From assembly GCA_025922795.1 (NCBI GenBank), contig JAICHC010000116.1, positions 1 to 7,646 of the forward strand: 7,646 nt of DNA, read 5' to 3'. The notes beneath the pieces are model-generated. The model searched no databases. It was given only the letters and a program-made list of their open reading frames with translations, and was not told where the DNA came from. How positions within the stretch are numbered: the stretch's first letter is position 1; every line of letters starts with the position of its first letter. The translations under genes were made by a program, and so were the position numbers. Below are positions 1 to 7,618 of this stretch, piece by piece. The DNA comes from Candidatus Binatia bacterium (GTDB lineage Bacteria > Desulfobacterota_B > Binatia > UBA9968).

Positions 1-917
1 GAAATTTTCGATCGTTCGCCGAGGCATTTGCCCCGTTTGGTGACAAAGTTGTATATGCCGCCCCTGCCCTCGGCATCGCCGGGATACCAGTTTTGCACTG
101 TCGAATATTTAATCTGGGCGTCCTTGTGCGCAATTAGCTCGACGACTGCGGCGTGCAGCTGATTTTGGTCGCGCATGGGCGCCGTGCAGCCTTCGAGGTC
201 ACTCACCGTCGCGCCTTCCACGGCGATGATCAGCGTGCGCTCGAATTGACCGGTTTCCGCCGCGTTGATACGAAAGTAGGTTGACAACTCCATTGGGCAG
301 CGGACCCCTTCGGGAATGTAACAAAACGATCCGTCGCTAAACACCGCAGAATTGAGCGCCGCGAAATAATTATCGGTGTACGGAACCACCGAACCCAAAT
401 ATTTTTGCACCAGCTCCGGGTGGTTCTGTACCGCTTCCGAAAACGAACAGAAAATAATGCCCAGCTCTGCCAGCTTGCTTTTAAACGTGGTGGCCACCGA
501 GACGCTATCGAAAACAGCGTCGACGGCGACGCCGGCCAGAGCTTCCTGCTCTTTGAGCGGAATTCCCAGCTTCTCGTACATCGCCAACAGCTCGGGATCG
601 ACCTCTTCGAGACTCCGTGGACCGTCGGATTTCCTCTTCGGCGCCGAATAGTAACGAATCGCCTGGTAATCGATCGGAGGGTAATGCACGTTCGCCCACT
701 TAGGCTCAGCCTCGGACTTTTCCAGTTTCGCCCAATAACGGTACGCTTTAAGCCGCCATTCGAGCATGAATTCAGGCTCGATCTTCTTGGCTGAAATGAA
801 GCGGATAATCTCTTCGCTCAACCCGGGCGGAACCGTGTCCGCTTCGATGTCGGTGACAAAACCGTATTTGTACTCGCGCCGGGCCAGCTCTTCGACTGTG
901 TTTGTGGCTGGTTTCAT
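1..917 (-). CDS. sufB: SufB, Fe-S cluster assembly scaffold subunit (N-terminal 305 residues, cut by window edge)
   Basis: SufB is the core scaffold of the cytosolic SUF complex (SufBCD), on which iron-sulfur clusters are built from persulfide sulfur. The translation is open to the left edge, giving 305 complete codons of a protein that has about 495 residues in E. coli. Family hallmarks seen are [63 protein letters not shown] with ETGQFERT, and [12 protein letters not shown] followed by NFVTKRGKC. The E. coli CxxCxxxC cluster after SAP is absent; this protein has SAPKRKSDG there. The cysteine that matters most in E. coli SufB (C405) would lie in the missing C-terminal part. The ATG at 917 has a good Shine-Dalgarno AGAGGA seven bases upstream, and the gene begins 19 bases after the iscA-type stop. 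sufC and sufD may follow beyond the edge (inference). Identification is firm. Confidence 0.96.
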   Translation of the reverse strand, partial: MKPATNTVEELARREYKYGFVTDIEADTVPPGLSEEIIRFISAKKIEPEFMLEWRLKAYRYWAKLEKSEAEPKWANVHYPPIDYQAIRYYSAPKRKSDGPRSLEEVDPELLAMYEKLGIPLKEQEALAGVAVDAVFDSVSVATTFKSKLAELGIIFCSFSEAVQNHPELVQKYLGSVVPYTDNYFAALNSAVFSDGSFCYIPEGVRCPMELSTYFRINAAETGQFERTLIIAVEGATVSDLEGCTAPMRDQNQLHAAVVELIAHKDAQIKYSTVQNWYPGDAEGRGGIYNFVTKRGKCLGERSKI

Positions 918-924
918 GATGGAT

Positions 925-930
925 TCCTCT
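925..930 (-). promoter_or_regulatory. Ribosome-binding site of sufB
   Basis: AGAGGA on the minus strand lies seven bases before the ATG at 917. It falls in the 19-base gap after the preceding gene and fixes the sufB start. Confidence 0.75.
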
Positions 931-936
931 TTCTTC

Positions 937-1266
937 TTAATCCGTATTAGACGCGCCGCTACCGCAAGTTTTCTTGACGTTCGGATTCTGAAAGTCAAAG
1001 CCGGTGTTCTTAAGCTCGTCTTTGTAATCGAGTTCCGTACCGCTCAAGTAAAGCAGGCTTTTCATATCCACAAGGACTTTGGCGCCGTCCTTTTCAAAAA
1101 TCTTGTCGGTCGCCTTGGGCATGTCAAAATCGACTTTATACTGCAGGCCTGAGCAGCCGCCGCCGACGACTTTGACTCGCAGCCCCTGCCCGTCGCGGCT
1201 GTCAGCGGCAATCAGCTCGTTGATCCGCGCCGCAGCACGATCGGTGAGACTGATTCCCATGGCCAT
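937..1266 (-). CDS. A-type Fe-S carrier, HesB/IscA/ErpA family, with a CGSG variant motif
   Basis: This 109-residue protein belongs to the A-type carriers, which accept clusters from a scaffold and deliver them to apoproteins in the cytosol. The family fold is clear: an ITLTD-like start ([15 protein letters not shown], residues 5-19), [16 protein letters not shown] (28-43) with conserved Cys38, then [13 protein letters not shown] (73-85) and FDFQNPN (90-96). The usual C-terminal motif is CGCG. Here it reads C101-G-S103-G, so two of the three conserved cysteines remain and the third is serine (codon AGC, one base from TGC). The tail GASNTD also departs from the common SSF-type ending. The ATG at 1266 is preferred over the in-frame ATG at 1260 because AGGAGG lies nine bases upstream. 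The gene sits between iscS and sufB, 25 and 19 bases from each. Whether it is best called iscA, sufA or erpA cannot be told from sequence, so no symbol is given. Confidence 0.94.
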   Translation of the reverse strand: MAMGISLTDRAAARINELIAADSRDGQGLRVKVVGGGCSGLQYKVDFDMPKATDKIFEKDGAKVLVDMKSLLYLSGTELDYKDELKNTGFDFQNPNVKKTCGSGASNTD

Positions 1267-1275
1267 AAGAGTCTT

Positions 1276-1281
1276 CCTCCT
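1276..1281 (-). promoter_or_regulatory. Ribosome-binding site of the A-type carrier gene
   Basis: A perfect AGGAGG on the minus strand is nine bases before the ATG at 1266 and fifteen before the alternative ATG at 1260, favouring the upstream start. It is the strongest Shine-Dalgarno in the window. Confidence 0.8.
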
Positions 1282-1291
1282 GTCAGACCGC

Positions 1292-2527
1292 TCAGGAAAC
1301 TTTTTCCTGCGGTTTCATGTCGCTAGGCTGGCGACGCTGCAATTGATGCTTTTTCCGCCGATAAATAGGAGAAATCTCCCGCAGTCGGGAAACCTCCTCG
1401 ATCACACGTCTAGCCGTGTAATCGATCTCATCTTCGCTGTTGAAGCGGCCAATACCGAAGCGAATCGACGCATGCGCCATGGCATCTTCAACGCCGATGG
1501 CTTTGAGGACATAAGACGGTTCAAGAGCTGCCGAAGTGCAAGCCGAACCGGACGAGACAGCGATTTCCTTGAGCGCCATCATGAGCGACTCGCCCTCGAT
1601 ATCGGCAAAACTTATATTAAGGTTACCCGGCAAACGCTTGACCGCGTGGCCGTTCACACAAACCTCTTCGAGCCGGTCAAACAACTCGCGTTTAAGCCGC
1701 TCGCGAAGCGCGGTAACGCGCTCTCCCTCGGCAGCCATTTCGAGTCGGGACAGCTCGCAGGCCTTACCGAGCCCGACAATTCCAGGGACGTTCAACGTAC
1801 CCGAGCGCATGCCCCGCTCGTGGCCGCCACCGTCGATCAGCGCCGACATCTTGACCCGCGGGTTACCCGAACGGACATAGAGCGCGCCGATCCCTTTGGG
1901 GCCGTACATCTTGTGCGCCGTCAACGACAACAAATCGATGCCCATCTGTTCGACGTCGATCGGAATCTTGCCGACCGCCTGGGTTGCGTCGCTATGAAAA
2001 AAAATCCCTCGTTCTTTGGCCAAGCGACCGATCTCATGCACCGGCTGGATTGTGCCGATTTCATTGTTCGCCGCCATGATCGAAATCAAGATTGTCTTGT
2101 CCGTAAGAGCATCTCTCATTCGGTCGATTTCAACTAGGCCGTCCGGCGTGACCGGCAAGTACGTCAATTGAAAGCCCGCTTTCTCTAAAACTTTGCAGCT
2201 GTCGAGAACCGCCTTGTGCTCAGTCACACAGGTGACGATGTGAGTACCTTTGTCATGGTACGATTCAGCAACTCCTTTGAGGGCCAGGTTATCGGATTCA
2301 GTCGCCCCGCTCGTGAAAACGATCTCCCGAGGCGTTGCAGCACCAATCAGCCGCGCAACCTCAGCGCGCGCGTTGTCGACCGCGGCCTCGGCCTCCCAGC
2401 CGAAAGCGTGGCTCTTGCTGGCCGCGTTGCCGAATTTCTCGGTGAAAAATGGCAACATGGTTTCGAGAACCCGCGGATCCACCTGAGTGGTCGCATGATT
2501 GTCCAGATATATCGGAAGTTTCATCAT
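1292..2527 (-). CDS. iscS: IscS-type cysteine desulfurase
   Basis: This PLP enzyme converts cysteine to alanine and holds the sulfur as a persulfide for Fe-S assembly and other thio-cofactors. It has 411 residues (E. coli IscS has 404) and aligns along almost its whole length. Visible hallmarks are YLDNHATT (7-14), [10 protein letters not shown] (71-80), [10 protein letters not shown] with PLP-stacking His104, NNEIGTIQP (154-162), [10 protein letters not shown] (178-187), the Schiff-base lysine in [14 protein letters not shown] (Lys206), and [15 protein letters not shown]. The active-site loop [17 protein letters not shown] carries catalytic Cys330, which places it in group I with IscS/NifS rather than SufS. 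The last 22 residues are basic and differ from the E. coli end, which contacts IscU. It heads the cluster iscS, A-type carrier, sufB. The start is one of two adjacent ATGs (2527, 2524) with no clear Shine-Dalgarno, so expression may be modest or the exact start uncertain. Confidence 0.96.
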   Translation of the reverse strand: MMKLPIYLDNHATTQVDPRVLETMLPFFTEKFGNAASKSHAFGWEAEAAVDNARAEVARLIGAATPREIVFTSGATESDNLALKGVAESYHDKGTHIVTCVTEHKAVLDSCKVLEKAGFQLTYLPVTPDGLVEIDRMRDALTDKTILISIMAANNEIGTIQPVHEIGRLAKERGIFFHSDATQAVGKIPIDVEQMGIDLLSLTAHKMYGPKGIGALYVRSGNPRVKMSALIDGGGHERGMRSGTLNVPGIVGLGKACELSRLEMAAEGERVTALRERLKRELFDRLEEVCVNGHAVKRLPGNLNISFADIEGESLMMALKEIAVSSGSACTSAALEPSYVLKAIGVEDAMAHASIRFGIGRFNSEDEIDYTARRVIEEVSRLREISPIYRRKKHQLQRRQPSDMKPQEKVS

Positions 2528-2534
2528 CGATGAT
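2523..2534. repeat. Perfect 12-base palindrome across the iscS start codon
   Basis: ATCATCGATGAT reads the same on both strands and covers the ATG at 2527 together with the bases where a Shine-Dalgarno would normally lie. It could be an operator half or a weak stem, or simply a consequence of the doubled ATG. The palindrome is seen directly; no function is shown. Confidence 0.4.
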
Positions 2535-2551
2535 CAACCGAGCCGACATTA

Positions 2552-2568
2552 CAGACCTTTTGAGTCTG
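2552..2568 (-). other. Short inverted repeat in the iscS leader
   Basis: CAGAC and GTCTG are separated by seven bases (TCAAAAG on the minus strand). The repeat lies just downstream of the proximal promoter candidate, around its expected transcription start. A stem of five pairs is too short for a confident RNA structure and lacks a following U tract, so it does not look like a terminator. A protein-binding site is equally possible. Confidence 0.25.
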
Positions 2569-2573
2569 ATATC

Positions 2574-2602
2574 AACTTAACCAAAAACCGGCTCGGAGTC
2601 AA
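2574..2602 (-). promoter_or_regulatory. Proximal sigma70-like promoter candidate for iscS
   Basis: On the minus strand TTGACT (2597-2602) is followed after 17 bases by TAAGTT (2574-2579). The -35 matches five of six consensus bases and the -10 only three of six. Transcription would begin near 2567, giving a leader of about 40 bases. A weak -10 with a good -35 suits a regulated promoter, but that is inference. Confidence 0.45.
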
Positions 2603-2608
2603 CCCTGA

Positions 2609-2637
2609 TATATAGGTTTAAGTCGCTGAAAAGACAA
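2609..2637 (-). promoter_or_regulatory. Distal sigma70-like promoter candidate for iscS
   Basis: On the minus strand TTGTCT (2632-2637) and TATATA (2609-2614) are separated by 17 bases. Each hexamer matches about four of six consensus positions. The implied start near 2602 overlaps the -35 of the proximal candidate, so the two could interfere or be alternatives. The 138-base intergenic gap makes a promoter here plausible. Confidence 0.45.
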
Positions 2638-2656
2638 AACTTTATTTAAGACATCG

Positions 2657-2671
2657 GCCTAGCACCTAGGC
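2657..2671 (-). terminator. Hairpin over the uvrA stop codon, doubtful terminator
   Basis: GCCTAG and CTAGGC form a perfect six-pair stem around the loop GTG, and the TAG stop of uvrA lies inside it. Downstream bases are AT-rich but there is no run of T directly after the stem, so it is not a good intrinsic terminator. Read-through from uvrA into iscS cannot be excluded. Confidence 0.25.
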
Positions 2672-5194
2672 TGCTAAAGCTGCCACGAGGTAATGCCCGG
2701 TCGCGGAACCGACAGTTGCGGCTATCTGTTCGGGCGTTCCCTTCGCGATGATCTCACCCCCCCGCTCGCCACTTTCCGGGCCCAAATCAAGGACGTAGTC
2801 GGCGCTCTTGATGATGTCTAAATTATGCTCGACGATGACGATCGTGTTGCCCAAATCGGCCAAACGATTCAGCAATTCGACGAGTTTCCTGACATCATCG
2901 AAGTGTAGTCCGGAGGTCGGCTCATCGAGAACGTAAAGCGACCTGCCGGCCGACCGGCGCGCCAGCTCGCGCGCGAGTTTAACCCGCTGGGCCTCGCCCC
3001 CTGCCAGGGTCGCCGCCGACTGCCCCAGGCGAAGGTAGCCTAAGCCAACCTCATGCAAGGTGCGTAACCGGTCGTCAACCGCCGGGATGCTATTGAACAG
3101 CTCAAGCGCCTGATCGACGCTTAGATCCAAGACATCGGCGATACTTAACCCTTTATATTTGACGTCGAGGGTTTCGCGATTGTAGCGCCGGCCCTTGCAG
3201 ACGGCACAGGTGACGAGCATCTCAGGGAGAAAATACATTTCGACTCGGATGACCCCGCCGCCGCCACATGCCTCACAGCGCCCGTCGCTCACGTTGAACG
3301 AAAAACGTTCACTGCCGTAGCCGCGCACGCGTGCGCCCGGGAGCTGTGCGAATAGCTCGCGCAGATGATCGTAGATGCCGGTGTAGGTCGCCGGATTCGA
3401 GCGCGGCGTGCGGCCGATCGGAGCCTGATCAACGCCGATCACCCGATCGAAATTCTCCCAGCCAAGGATATCGATCTGACCGTGCGATTTCTCCTGGCGG
3501 CGCTGCAAGCGCGCCGCCACGCCGCCATAAAGCACATCCATCACCAACGTGCTCTTGCCTGCGCCGGAGACGCCCGTCACGCAGGTCATACTGCCGATCG
3601 GTATCTCGACAGTAAGGTTCTTGAGGTTGCGCGCATTGGCGTTTTTAATTGTCAGAAAATTTTCGGCGCGGCGCCGCTGCGCCGGGACGGGGATCGCGAG
3701 CGCACCAGCCAGATAGCGCCCAGTAAGGGACCTCACGTCCCGGATCAATTCCGGCGGCGTACCCCACGCCACCACTTCGCCGCCGTGAATTCCAGCCCCG
3801 GGGCCCATATCGATCAAAAAATCCGCTGCCAGCATGGTTTCGCGATCGTGTTCGACCACCAAGACCGAATTGCCCGCGTCGCGCAACCGGCGGAGCAGCG
3901 CCAGCAGCCTCTCGTTGTCCTTTTGATGCAGGCCGATGCTTGGCTCGTCGAGGATGTAGAGGACCCCGGCCATGGCTGAACCGATCTGAGTAGCGAGACG
4001 GAGTCGCTGGGACTCGCCGCCCGAGAGCGTCAGCGAGGGCCGGTCCAGACTTAGGTATTCGAGACCTAAGTCGGCCAGGACGCGCAGCCGGCGTACAATC
4101 TCCTCCGCGATTTTTTTACCGACCGCGCTCCGATCCTCGGTGAATGTAAGCCCGCTAAAAAAAAACAAAGCTTTTGAAACAGACCAGGCGGCGATCTCGG
4201 TTATGTCGCGGCCAGCTACTTTTACCGCGCGGCTTTCTTTTCTAAGCCGGCTCCCGCCGCAATCGGGACAGGGCGCGGAGCTGTCATCGGCGTTCCTTGC
4301 CTTCGAGCGCGCTCTTTGCGTGTTAATGACACCCAGCCCATGGCAGCTCGGACAGGCGCCTTGCGGGCTGTTGAACGAAAACAAGCTCGGCGTAATCTCC
4401 GGCAGTGATGCGCCACAGGAAACGCATGTAAAGCGCTGGCTAAACACCATTTCGCGAGCGGGCTCGGCTGCAGTGCCGTCAAGGACTTGAATTTTTATCA
4501 TCTGATTCCCGTGACGCGACGCCATCTCGAGCGAATCAGCCAGGCGCTTGTCGATGCCATCCCGCATCACCAAGCGGTCGATCACGACATCGAGTTGGCG
4601 GATGTTGCAGTAATCAAAGTCGCTTTGAGCGCCGAGATCCTGCATGCGCCCATCGATAATCGCACGGGCAAAGCCTTGCCGCACAAATTCATGCAGGGGT
4701 TCCTTCAGATCACCAGAGGCTGACGACCGCACCGGCGCCAGGATCATAACCCGGGTTTGCGCCGGTAATGTGAGAAGTTCATCGACGATCTGCTCGATGG
4801 TATGTGCGGTGATCTCACGGCCGCACTCGACGCAATGGGGTCGGCCGGCCCGGGCAAAGAACAGTCTCAAGTAGTCATAAACCTCGGTCATGGTGCCGGC
4901 CGTGGAACGAGGGCTCGCCTGGCTGGGCTTTTGCTGGATGGCGATAGTCGGCGAAAGCCCGTCGATACTATCGACGTCGGGCTTTTCCATCTGCTGGAGC
5001 AGCTGGCGGCGATCGGCGCCGAGGGATTCGAGATAGCGTCGCTGTCCCTCGGCGAAAAGTGTATCAAAAGCCAAAGAAGATTTACCCGAACCTGAAACGC
5101 CGGTCACTACCACCAGTCGCTCGCGCGGGATCTCCAGATCGATATTTTTTAGATTGTGAACCCGCGCGCCCTTGATGATGATCTTGCCGGGCAT
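2666..5194 (-). CDS. uvrA: UvrA, excinuclease ABC subunit A, short form lacking the insertion domain
   Basis: UvrA is the tandem ABC ATPase that finds bulky DNA lesions and loads UvrB in nucleotide excision repair. Seen in order (842 residues): Walker [10 protein letters not shown] (32-40); the UvrB-binding region from C121-V-E-C124 to about residue 250; zinc cysteines C257/C260 and C281/C284; C309/C312 before GGSRLRKE; signature LSGGESQR (390-397); Walker [11 protein letters not shown] (414-423); second Walker [10 protein letters not shown] (541-549); second zinc module C640/C643 and C663/C666; signature LAGGEAQR (730-737); Walker [11 protein letters not shown] (755-764). The usual length is near 940. 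The missing stretch is between [10 protein letters not shown] and CPDCGGSRL, where about 18 residues replace more than 100, matching the insertion domain. The frame is intact. The start at 5194 is chosen because [18 protein letters not shown] matches family N-termini and AGGGG lies eight bases upstream. An in-frame ATG at 5335 would add 47 unlike residues inside the preceding gene. Confidence 0.96.
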   Translation of the reverse strand: MPGKIIIKGARVHNLKNIDLEIPRERLVVVTGVSGSGKSSLAFDTLFAEGQRRYLESLGADRRQLLQQMEKPDVDSIDGLSPTIAIQQKPSQASPRSTAGTMTEVYDYLRLFFARAGRPHCVECGREITAHTIEQIVDELLTLPAQTRVMILAPVRSSASGDLKEPLHEFVRQGFARAIIDGRMQDLGAQSDFDYCNIRQLDVVIDRLVMRDGIDKRLADSLEMASRHGNQMIKIQVLDGTAAEPAREMVFSQRFTCVSCGASLPEITPSLFSFNSPQGACPSCHGLGVINTQRARSKARNADDSSAPCPDCGGSRLRKESRAVKVAGRDITEIAAWSVSKALFFFSGLTFTEDRSAVGKKIAEEIVRRLRVLADLGLEYLSLDRPSLTLSGGESQRLRLATQIGSAMAGVLYILDEPSIGLHQKDNERLLALLRRLRDAGNSVLVVEHDRETMLAADFLIDMGPGAGIHGGEVVAWGTPPELIRDVRSLTGRYLAGALAIPVPAQRRRAENFLTIKNANARNLKNLTVEIPIGSMTCVTGVSGAGKSTLVMDVLYGGVAARLQRRQEKSHGQIDILGWENFDRVIGVDQAPIGRTPRSNPATYTGIYDHLRELFAQLPGARVRGYGSERFSFNVSDGRCEACGGGGVIRVEMYFLPEMLVTCAVCKGRRYNRETLDVKYKGLSIADVLDLSVDQALELFNSIPAVDDRLRTLHEVGLGYLRLGQSAATLAGGEAQRVKLARELARRSAGRSLYVLDEPTSGLHFDDVRKLVELLNRLADLGNTIVIVEHNLDIIKSADYVLDLGPESGERGGEIIAKGTPEQIAATVGSATGHYLVAALAA

Positions 5195-5202
5195 GCGCGC
5201 GG

Positions 5203-5207
5203 CCCCT
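5203..5207 (-). promoter_or_regulatory. Ribosome-binding site of uvrA
   Basis: AGGGG on the minus strand lies eight bases before the ATG at 5194 and overlaps the TAG stop of the preceding mutase gene. It decides the uvrA start against the ATG at 5335 and suggests translational coupling. Confidence 0.7.
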
Positions 5208-6561
5208 AGTGGGCTTCGAACTCGCGCAATTTTTGCTCGACGAGAGTTCGATACTCGTTGAGCTGGGACTCGGACTCCGCTTCGAAGCGGAGCACTAGCG
5301 CGGGCTGCGTGTTGGAGGCGCGGATCAACCCCCAACCGCCGGGGAAACGCACCCGCACTCCGTCGATGTCGATGACGGCGTAATGCCGGCGAAAATATTC
5401 GGTGGCCTTGGCAGCAATGATGAATTTTCGCTCGTCGGGGCAGTCGACGCGAATCTCCGGCGTGGACACGGTCGGCGGCAGGTCTGCCAGCAAACTCGAC
5501 AGCGGCTTGTCCGAGTTGGCGAGGATTTCAACTAACCGCAGCGATGCGTAAATCGCGTCGTCATAACCGAAGTAGCGCTCTTTGAAAAACATGTGCCCGC
5601 TCATCTCGCCGGCCAAAAGCGCCTGGGTCTCTTTCATCTTGGCCTTGAGCAAGGAATGGCCGGCTTTCCACATAATCGCTTGGCCGCCGTTTTTGGCAAT
5701 GTCGTCGTAAAGGCGCTGGGAACATTTCACTTCGGAAATAACAATCGCGTTGGGATTGCGTTTGAGAACGTCGCGAGAAAAAAGCACGAGCAGCTCGTCG
5801 CCCCAGAGAATCTTGCCGTTTTCATCGACGGCGCCGATCCGATCCGCGTCGCCATCGTAGGCGACGCCAAAATCGGCGTTCTCCTGCTTGACCTTGTCGA
5901 TCAGCATGGCCAGATTTTCCGGTACGGTCGGATCCGGATGGTGAAACGGGAAATTCGGGTCGGGTTCGCACGCGATTTCCCAAACCTGGCAGCCGAGCCT
6001 TCGGAACAGCGGCGGCGCCACCGGTCCGCCGACGCCGCTGCCGGCGTCGATCACGACCTTGAGCGGTCGGGCCAAACGCGGTACGTCCGCCAGCAAATGC
6101 TTTTGATAGGGCGGGATAATTTCATAGCGTTCCACTTTGCCGCCGGCTTTTTCGCTATATTCGCCGCGTTCGATCTTCATGCGGATGTCTTGGATCTGCG
6201 CGCCGTAAAGCGTCTCCTTGCCGAGGCAAATCTTAAAGCCGTTGTATTCCGACGGATTGTGACTCGCGGTAATTTGAATGCCGCCGTCGGTGTCGAGATG
6301 AAACAGTGAAAAATAGAGCAGCGGCGTGGGACAGACACCGATGTCATAGACGTGCAAGCCTGCCCCGGCCATCCCGGCGATGACCGCCTCGGCGTAGGCG
6401 GCGGAGGTCGAACGGCAGTCGCGTCCCACACTGACGCGTTTGCCGCCGCGCGCCGCGATTGCCGTCCCGTGAACCTTGCCGAGGAGCAATGCGAACTCCC
6501 TGTCGAAATCCTTTTCGGCCAAACCGCGGATGTCGTACTCGCGAAAAATTGATGGGTTCAT
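5206..6561 (-). CDS. Phosphomannomutase/phosphoglucomutase, AlgC/ManB type
   Basis: This alpha-D-phosphohexomutase interconverts the 6-phosphates and 1-phosphates of mannose or glucose through a phosphoserine enzyme, feeding GDP-mannose or UDP-glucose for lipopolysaccharide, capsule or storage sugars. Its 451 residues are close to the family's usual 450-465. All four functional loops are present: the phosphoserine loop TASHNP (Ser100), the metal loop DGDADR (236-241), the sugar-specificity loop GEMSGH (318-323), and the phosphate-binding loop RASNTQP (414-420). The N-terminus IFREYDIRG is typical of AlgC-like enzymes. GEMSGH favours dual mannose/glucose activity over the glucosamine mutase GlmM (family knowledge). 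The ATG at 6561 overlaps the pdxA stop as ATGA, and uvrA begins 11 bases after its end, so it is the middle gene of a probable three-gene transcript. No sugar-pathway gene is adjacent to narrow its substrate, so no symbol is given. Confidence 0.95.
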   Translation of the reverse strand: MNPSIFREYDIRGLAEKDFDREFALLLGKVHGTAIAARGGKRVSVGRDCRSTSAAYAEAVIAGMAGAGLHVYDIGVCPTPLLYFSLFHLDTDGGIQITASHNPSEYNGFKICLGKETLYGAQIQDIRMKIERGEYSEKAGGKVERYEIIPPYQKHLLADVPRLARPLKVVIDAGSGVGGPVAPPLFRRLGCQVWEIACEPDPNFPFHHPDPTVPENLAMLIDKVKQENADFGVAYDGDADRIGAVDENGKILWGDELLVLFSRDVLKRNPNAIVISEVKCSQRLYDDIAKNGGQAIMWKAGHSLLKAKMKETQALLAGEMSGHMFFKERYFGYDDAIYASLRLVEILANSDKPLSSLLADLPPTVSTPEIRVDCPDERKFIIAAKATEYFRRHYAVIDIDGVRVRFPGGWGLIRASNTQPALVLRFEAESESQLNEYRTLVEQKLREFEAH

Positions 6562-7583
6562 TGCCTTTTCTGCCTCGATCGCTGGCGCGCCAGCCGCGCC
6601 GCCAATAGAATCGCTTCCTTCATGCTGGTTTCGTCGGCCTTGCCCGTGCCGGCAATATCGTACGCCGTGCCGTGATCGACCGATGTTCTGATAAAAGGCG
6701 GCCCCAGAGTCAACGCCACGCCGCCGTAGAAATGATGCAGCTTGATCGGGATCAGACCCTGATCGTGATACATGCAGACGACCGCGTCGTAGGCGCCGCG
6801 CGCCGCATGATGAAACAGACTGTCAGCGGGAAACGGGCCGGCGACTGAGACTCCTTGCCGGCGCGCCTGCCGGACCGCCGGCTCGATGACTTTGATTTCC
6901 TCATCGCCGAAGATGCCTGCTTCGCCGCCGTGGGGATTGAGCGCCGCAACCGCGATGCGCGGCCGTGCAATCCCAAAAAAATTCTTGAGCCCGCCCGCGG
7001 TGAGATTCACGGTCATCAGGATTTTCTCCCGCGTCAGGTTACGCGCTACCTTCGTGAATGCAACGTGTCCAGTCACCGGCACCACGCGCAACTTGGCACC
7101 CATGAGCATCATGCGGCACTCCGCGGTGCCGCTGATTTCGGCCAACAGCTCCGTGTGACCTGGATAGTCGTGGCCGGCATCGATCAAGCTGCTCTTGCTG
7201 ATCGGCGCGGTGGCAATCGCGTCGGCGAGTTTCGAGAGTGCCAGTTTGGCCGCTACGTGAATATAACAGAACGCGCCGTGGCCGGCGGCCCTCGATGGCA
7301 CGCCCGGCCGCGATTGCCGCTCGCTCAGAGATGACAGCGGGCAGACCACGTGGGCCGTCGGATGATTGAGCAACGGCAAAAGCTCCTGTCCCGGCTGCCA
7401 GCAAATCAATTGCGGCGATTTGAACCGCCGGCGACGCGCCCGCTGCAACACGCCCCAGTCGCCCAGCACCAACGGCCGCGATACGCTTTTGATGATTGGA
7501 TCGGCGAGCGCCTTGAGAATCACCTCCGGGCCGATCCCCGAAGGATCGCCCATGGTGATGGCGATGATCGGTTTACCCGGCAT
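6558..7583 (-). CDS. pdxA: PdxA, 4-hydroxythreonine-4-phosphate dehydrogenase
   Basis: PdxA oxidises 4-phosphohydroxy-L-threonine with NAD; the product then decarboxylates to 3-amino-1-hydroxyacetone phosphate, which PdxJ uses in the DXP-dependent route to pyridoxal phosphate. The 341 residues fit the family (about 330). Visible motifs are IAITMGDPSGIGPE (7-20), ATAPISK (124-130), PGHTELLAE (141-149), the metal-ligand histidines in VTGHVAF (His173), ALNPHGGE (His218) and YHDQGLIPIK (His273), and PPFIRTSVDHGTAYDIAGTGKAD (295-317). The ATG at 7583 gives the conserved first strand its normal length; the Shine-Dalgarno is poor. The stop is TGA in an ATGA overlap with the mutase gene. PdxA-like paralogues act on 4-phospho-threonate type substrates, but those usually sit beside a sugar-acid kinase gene that is not seen here, so the B6 role is preferred. 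Confidence 0.95.
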   Translation of the reverse strand: MPGKPIIAITMGDPSGIGPEVILKALADPIIKSVSRPLVLGDWGVLQRARRRRFKSPQLICWQPGQELLPLLNHPTAHVVCPLSSLSERQSRPGVPSRAAGHGAFCYIHVAAKLALSKLADAIATAPISKSSLIDAGHDYPGHTELLAEISGTAECRMMLMGAKLRVVPVTGHVAFTKVARNLTREKILMTVNLTAGGLKNFFGIARPRIAVAALNPHGGEAGIFGDEEIKVIEPAVRQARRQGVSVAGPFPADSLFHHAARGAYDAVVCMYHDQGLIPIKLHHFYGGVALTLGPPFIRTSVDHGTAYDIAGTGKADETSMKEAILLAARLARQRSRQKRQ

Positions 7584-7618
7584 GGATGTGAAAAATTCGC
7601 ACCCGGATAATGCCTTTC

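Noticed and set aside
1997..2004. Run of eight A within iscS, a possible frameshift
   Set aside because: The coding frame reads [14 protein letters not shown], which matches IscS without a break.
1079..2137. Plus-strand open frame of 352 codons
   Set aside because: It is antisense to iscS and the A-type carrier, both well-supported genes, and its translation resembles no family I know.
2528..2665. A hidden small gene, small RNA or riboswitch between uvrA and iscS
   Set aside because: The gap is only 138 bases and is accounted for by promoter-like boxes and short inverted repeats; I see no convincing open frame or extended RNA fold.
4157..4165. Run of nine A (T on the coding strand) in uvrA, a possible frameshift or slippage site
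   Set aside because: The frame is continuous on both sides and aligns with E. coli UvrA (ALFFFSGL against AMEFFNNL), so there is no sign of a shift.
5195..5335. Longer uvrA reading from an ATG at 5335
   Set aside because: The extra 47 residues lie inside the 3' end of the mutase gene, do not resemble UvrA N-termini, and the ATG at 5194 has its own ribosome-binding site.
5593..6309. Plus-strand open frame of 238 codons
   Set aside because: It is antisense to the conserved mutase gene and its composition looks like a reverse-strand shadow.
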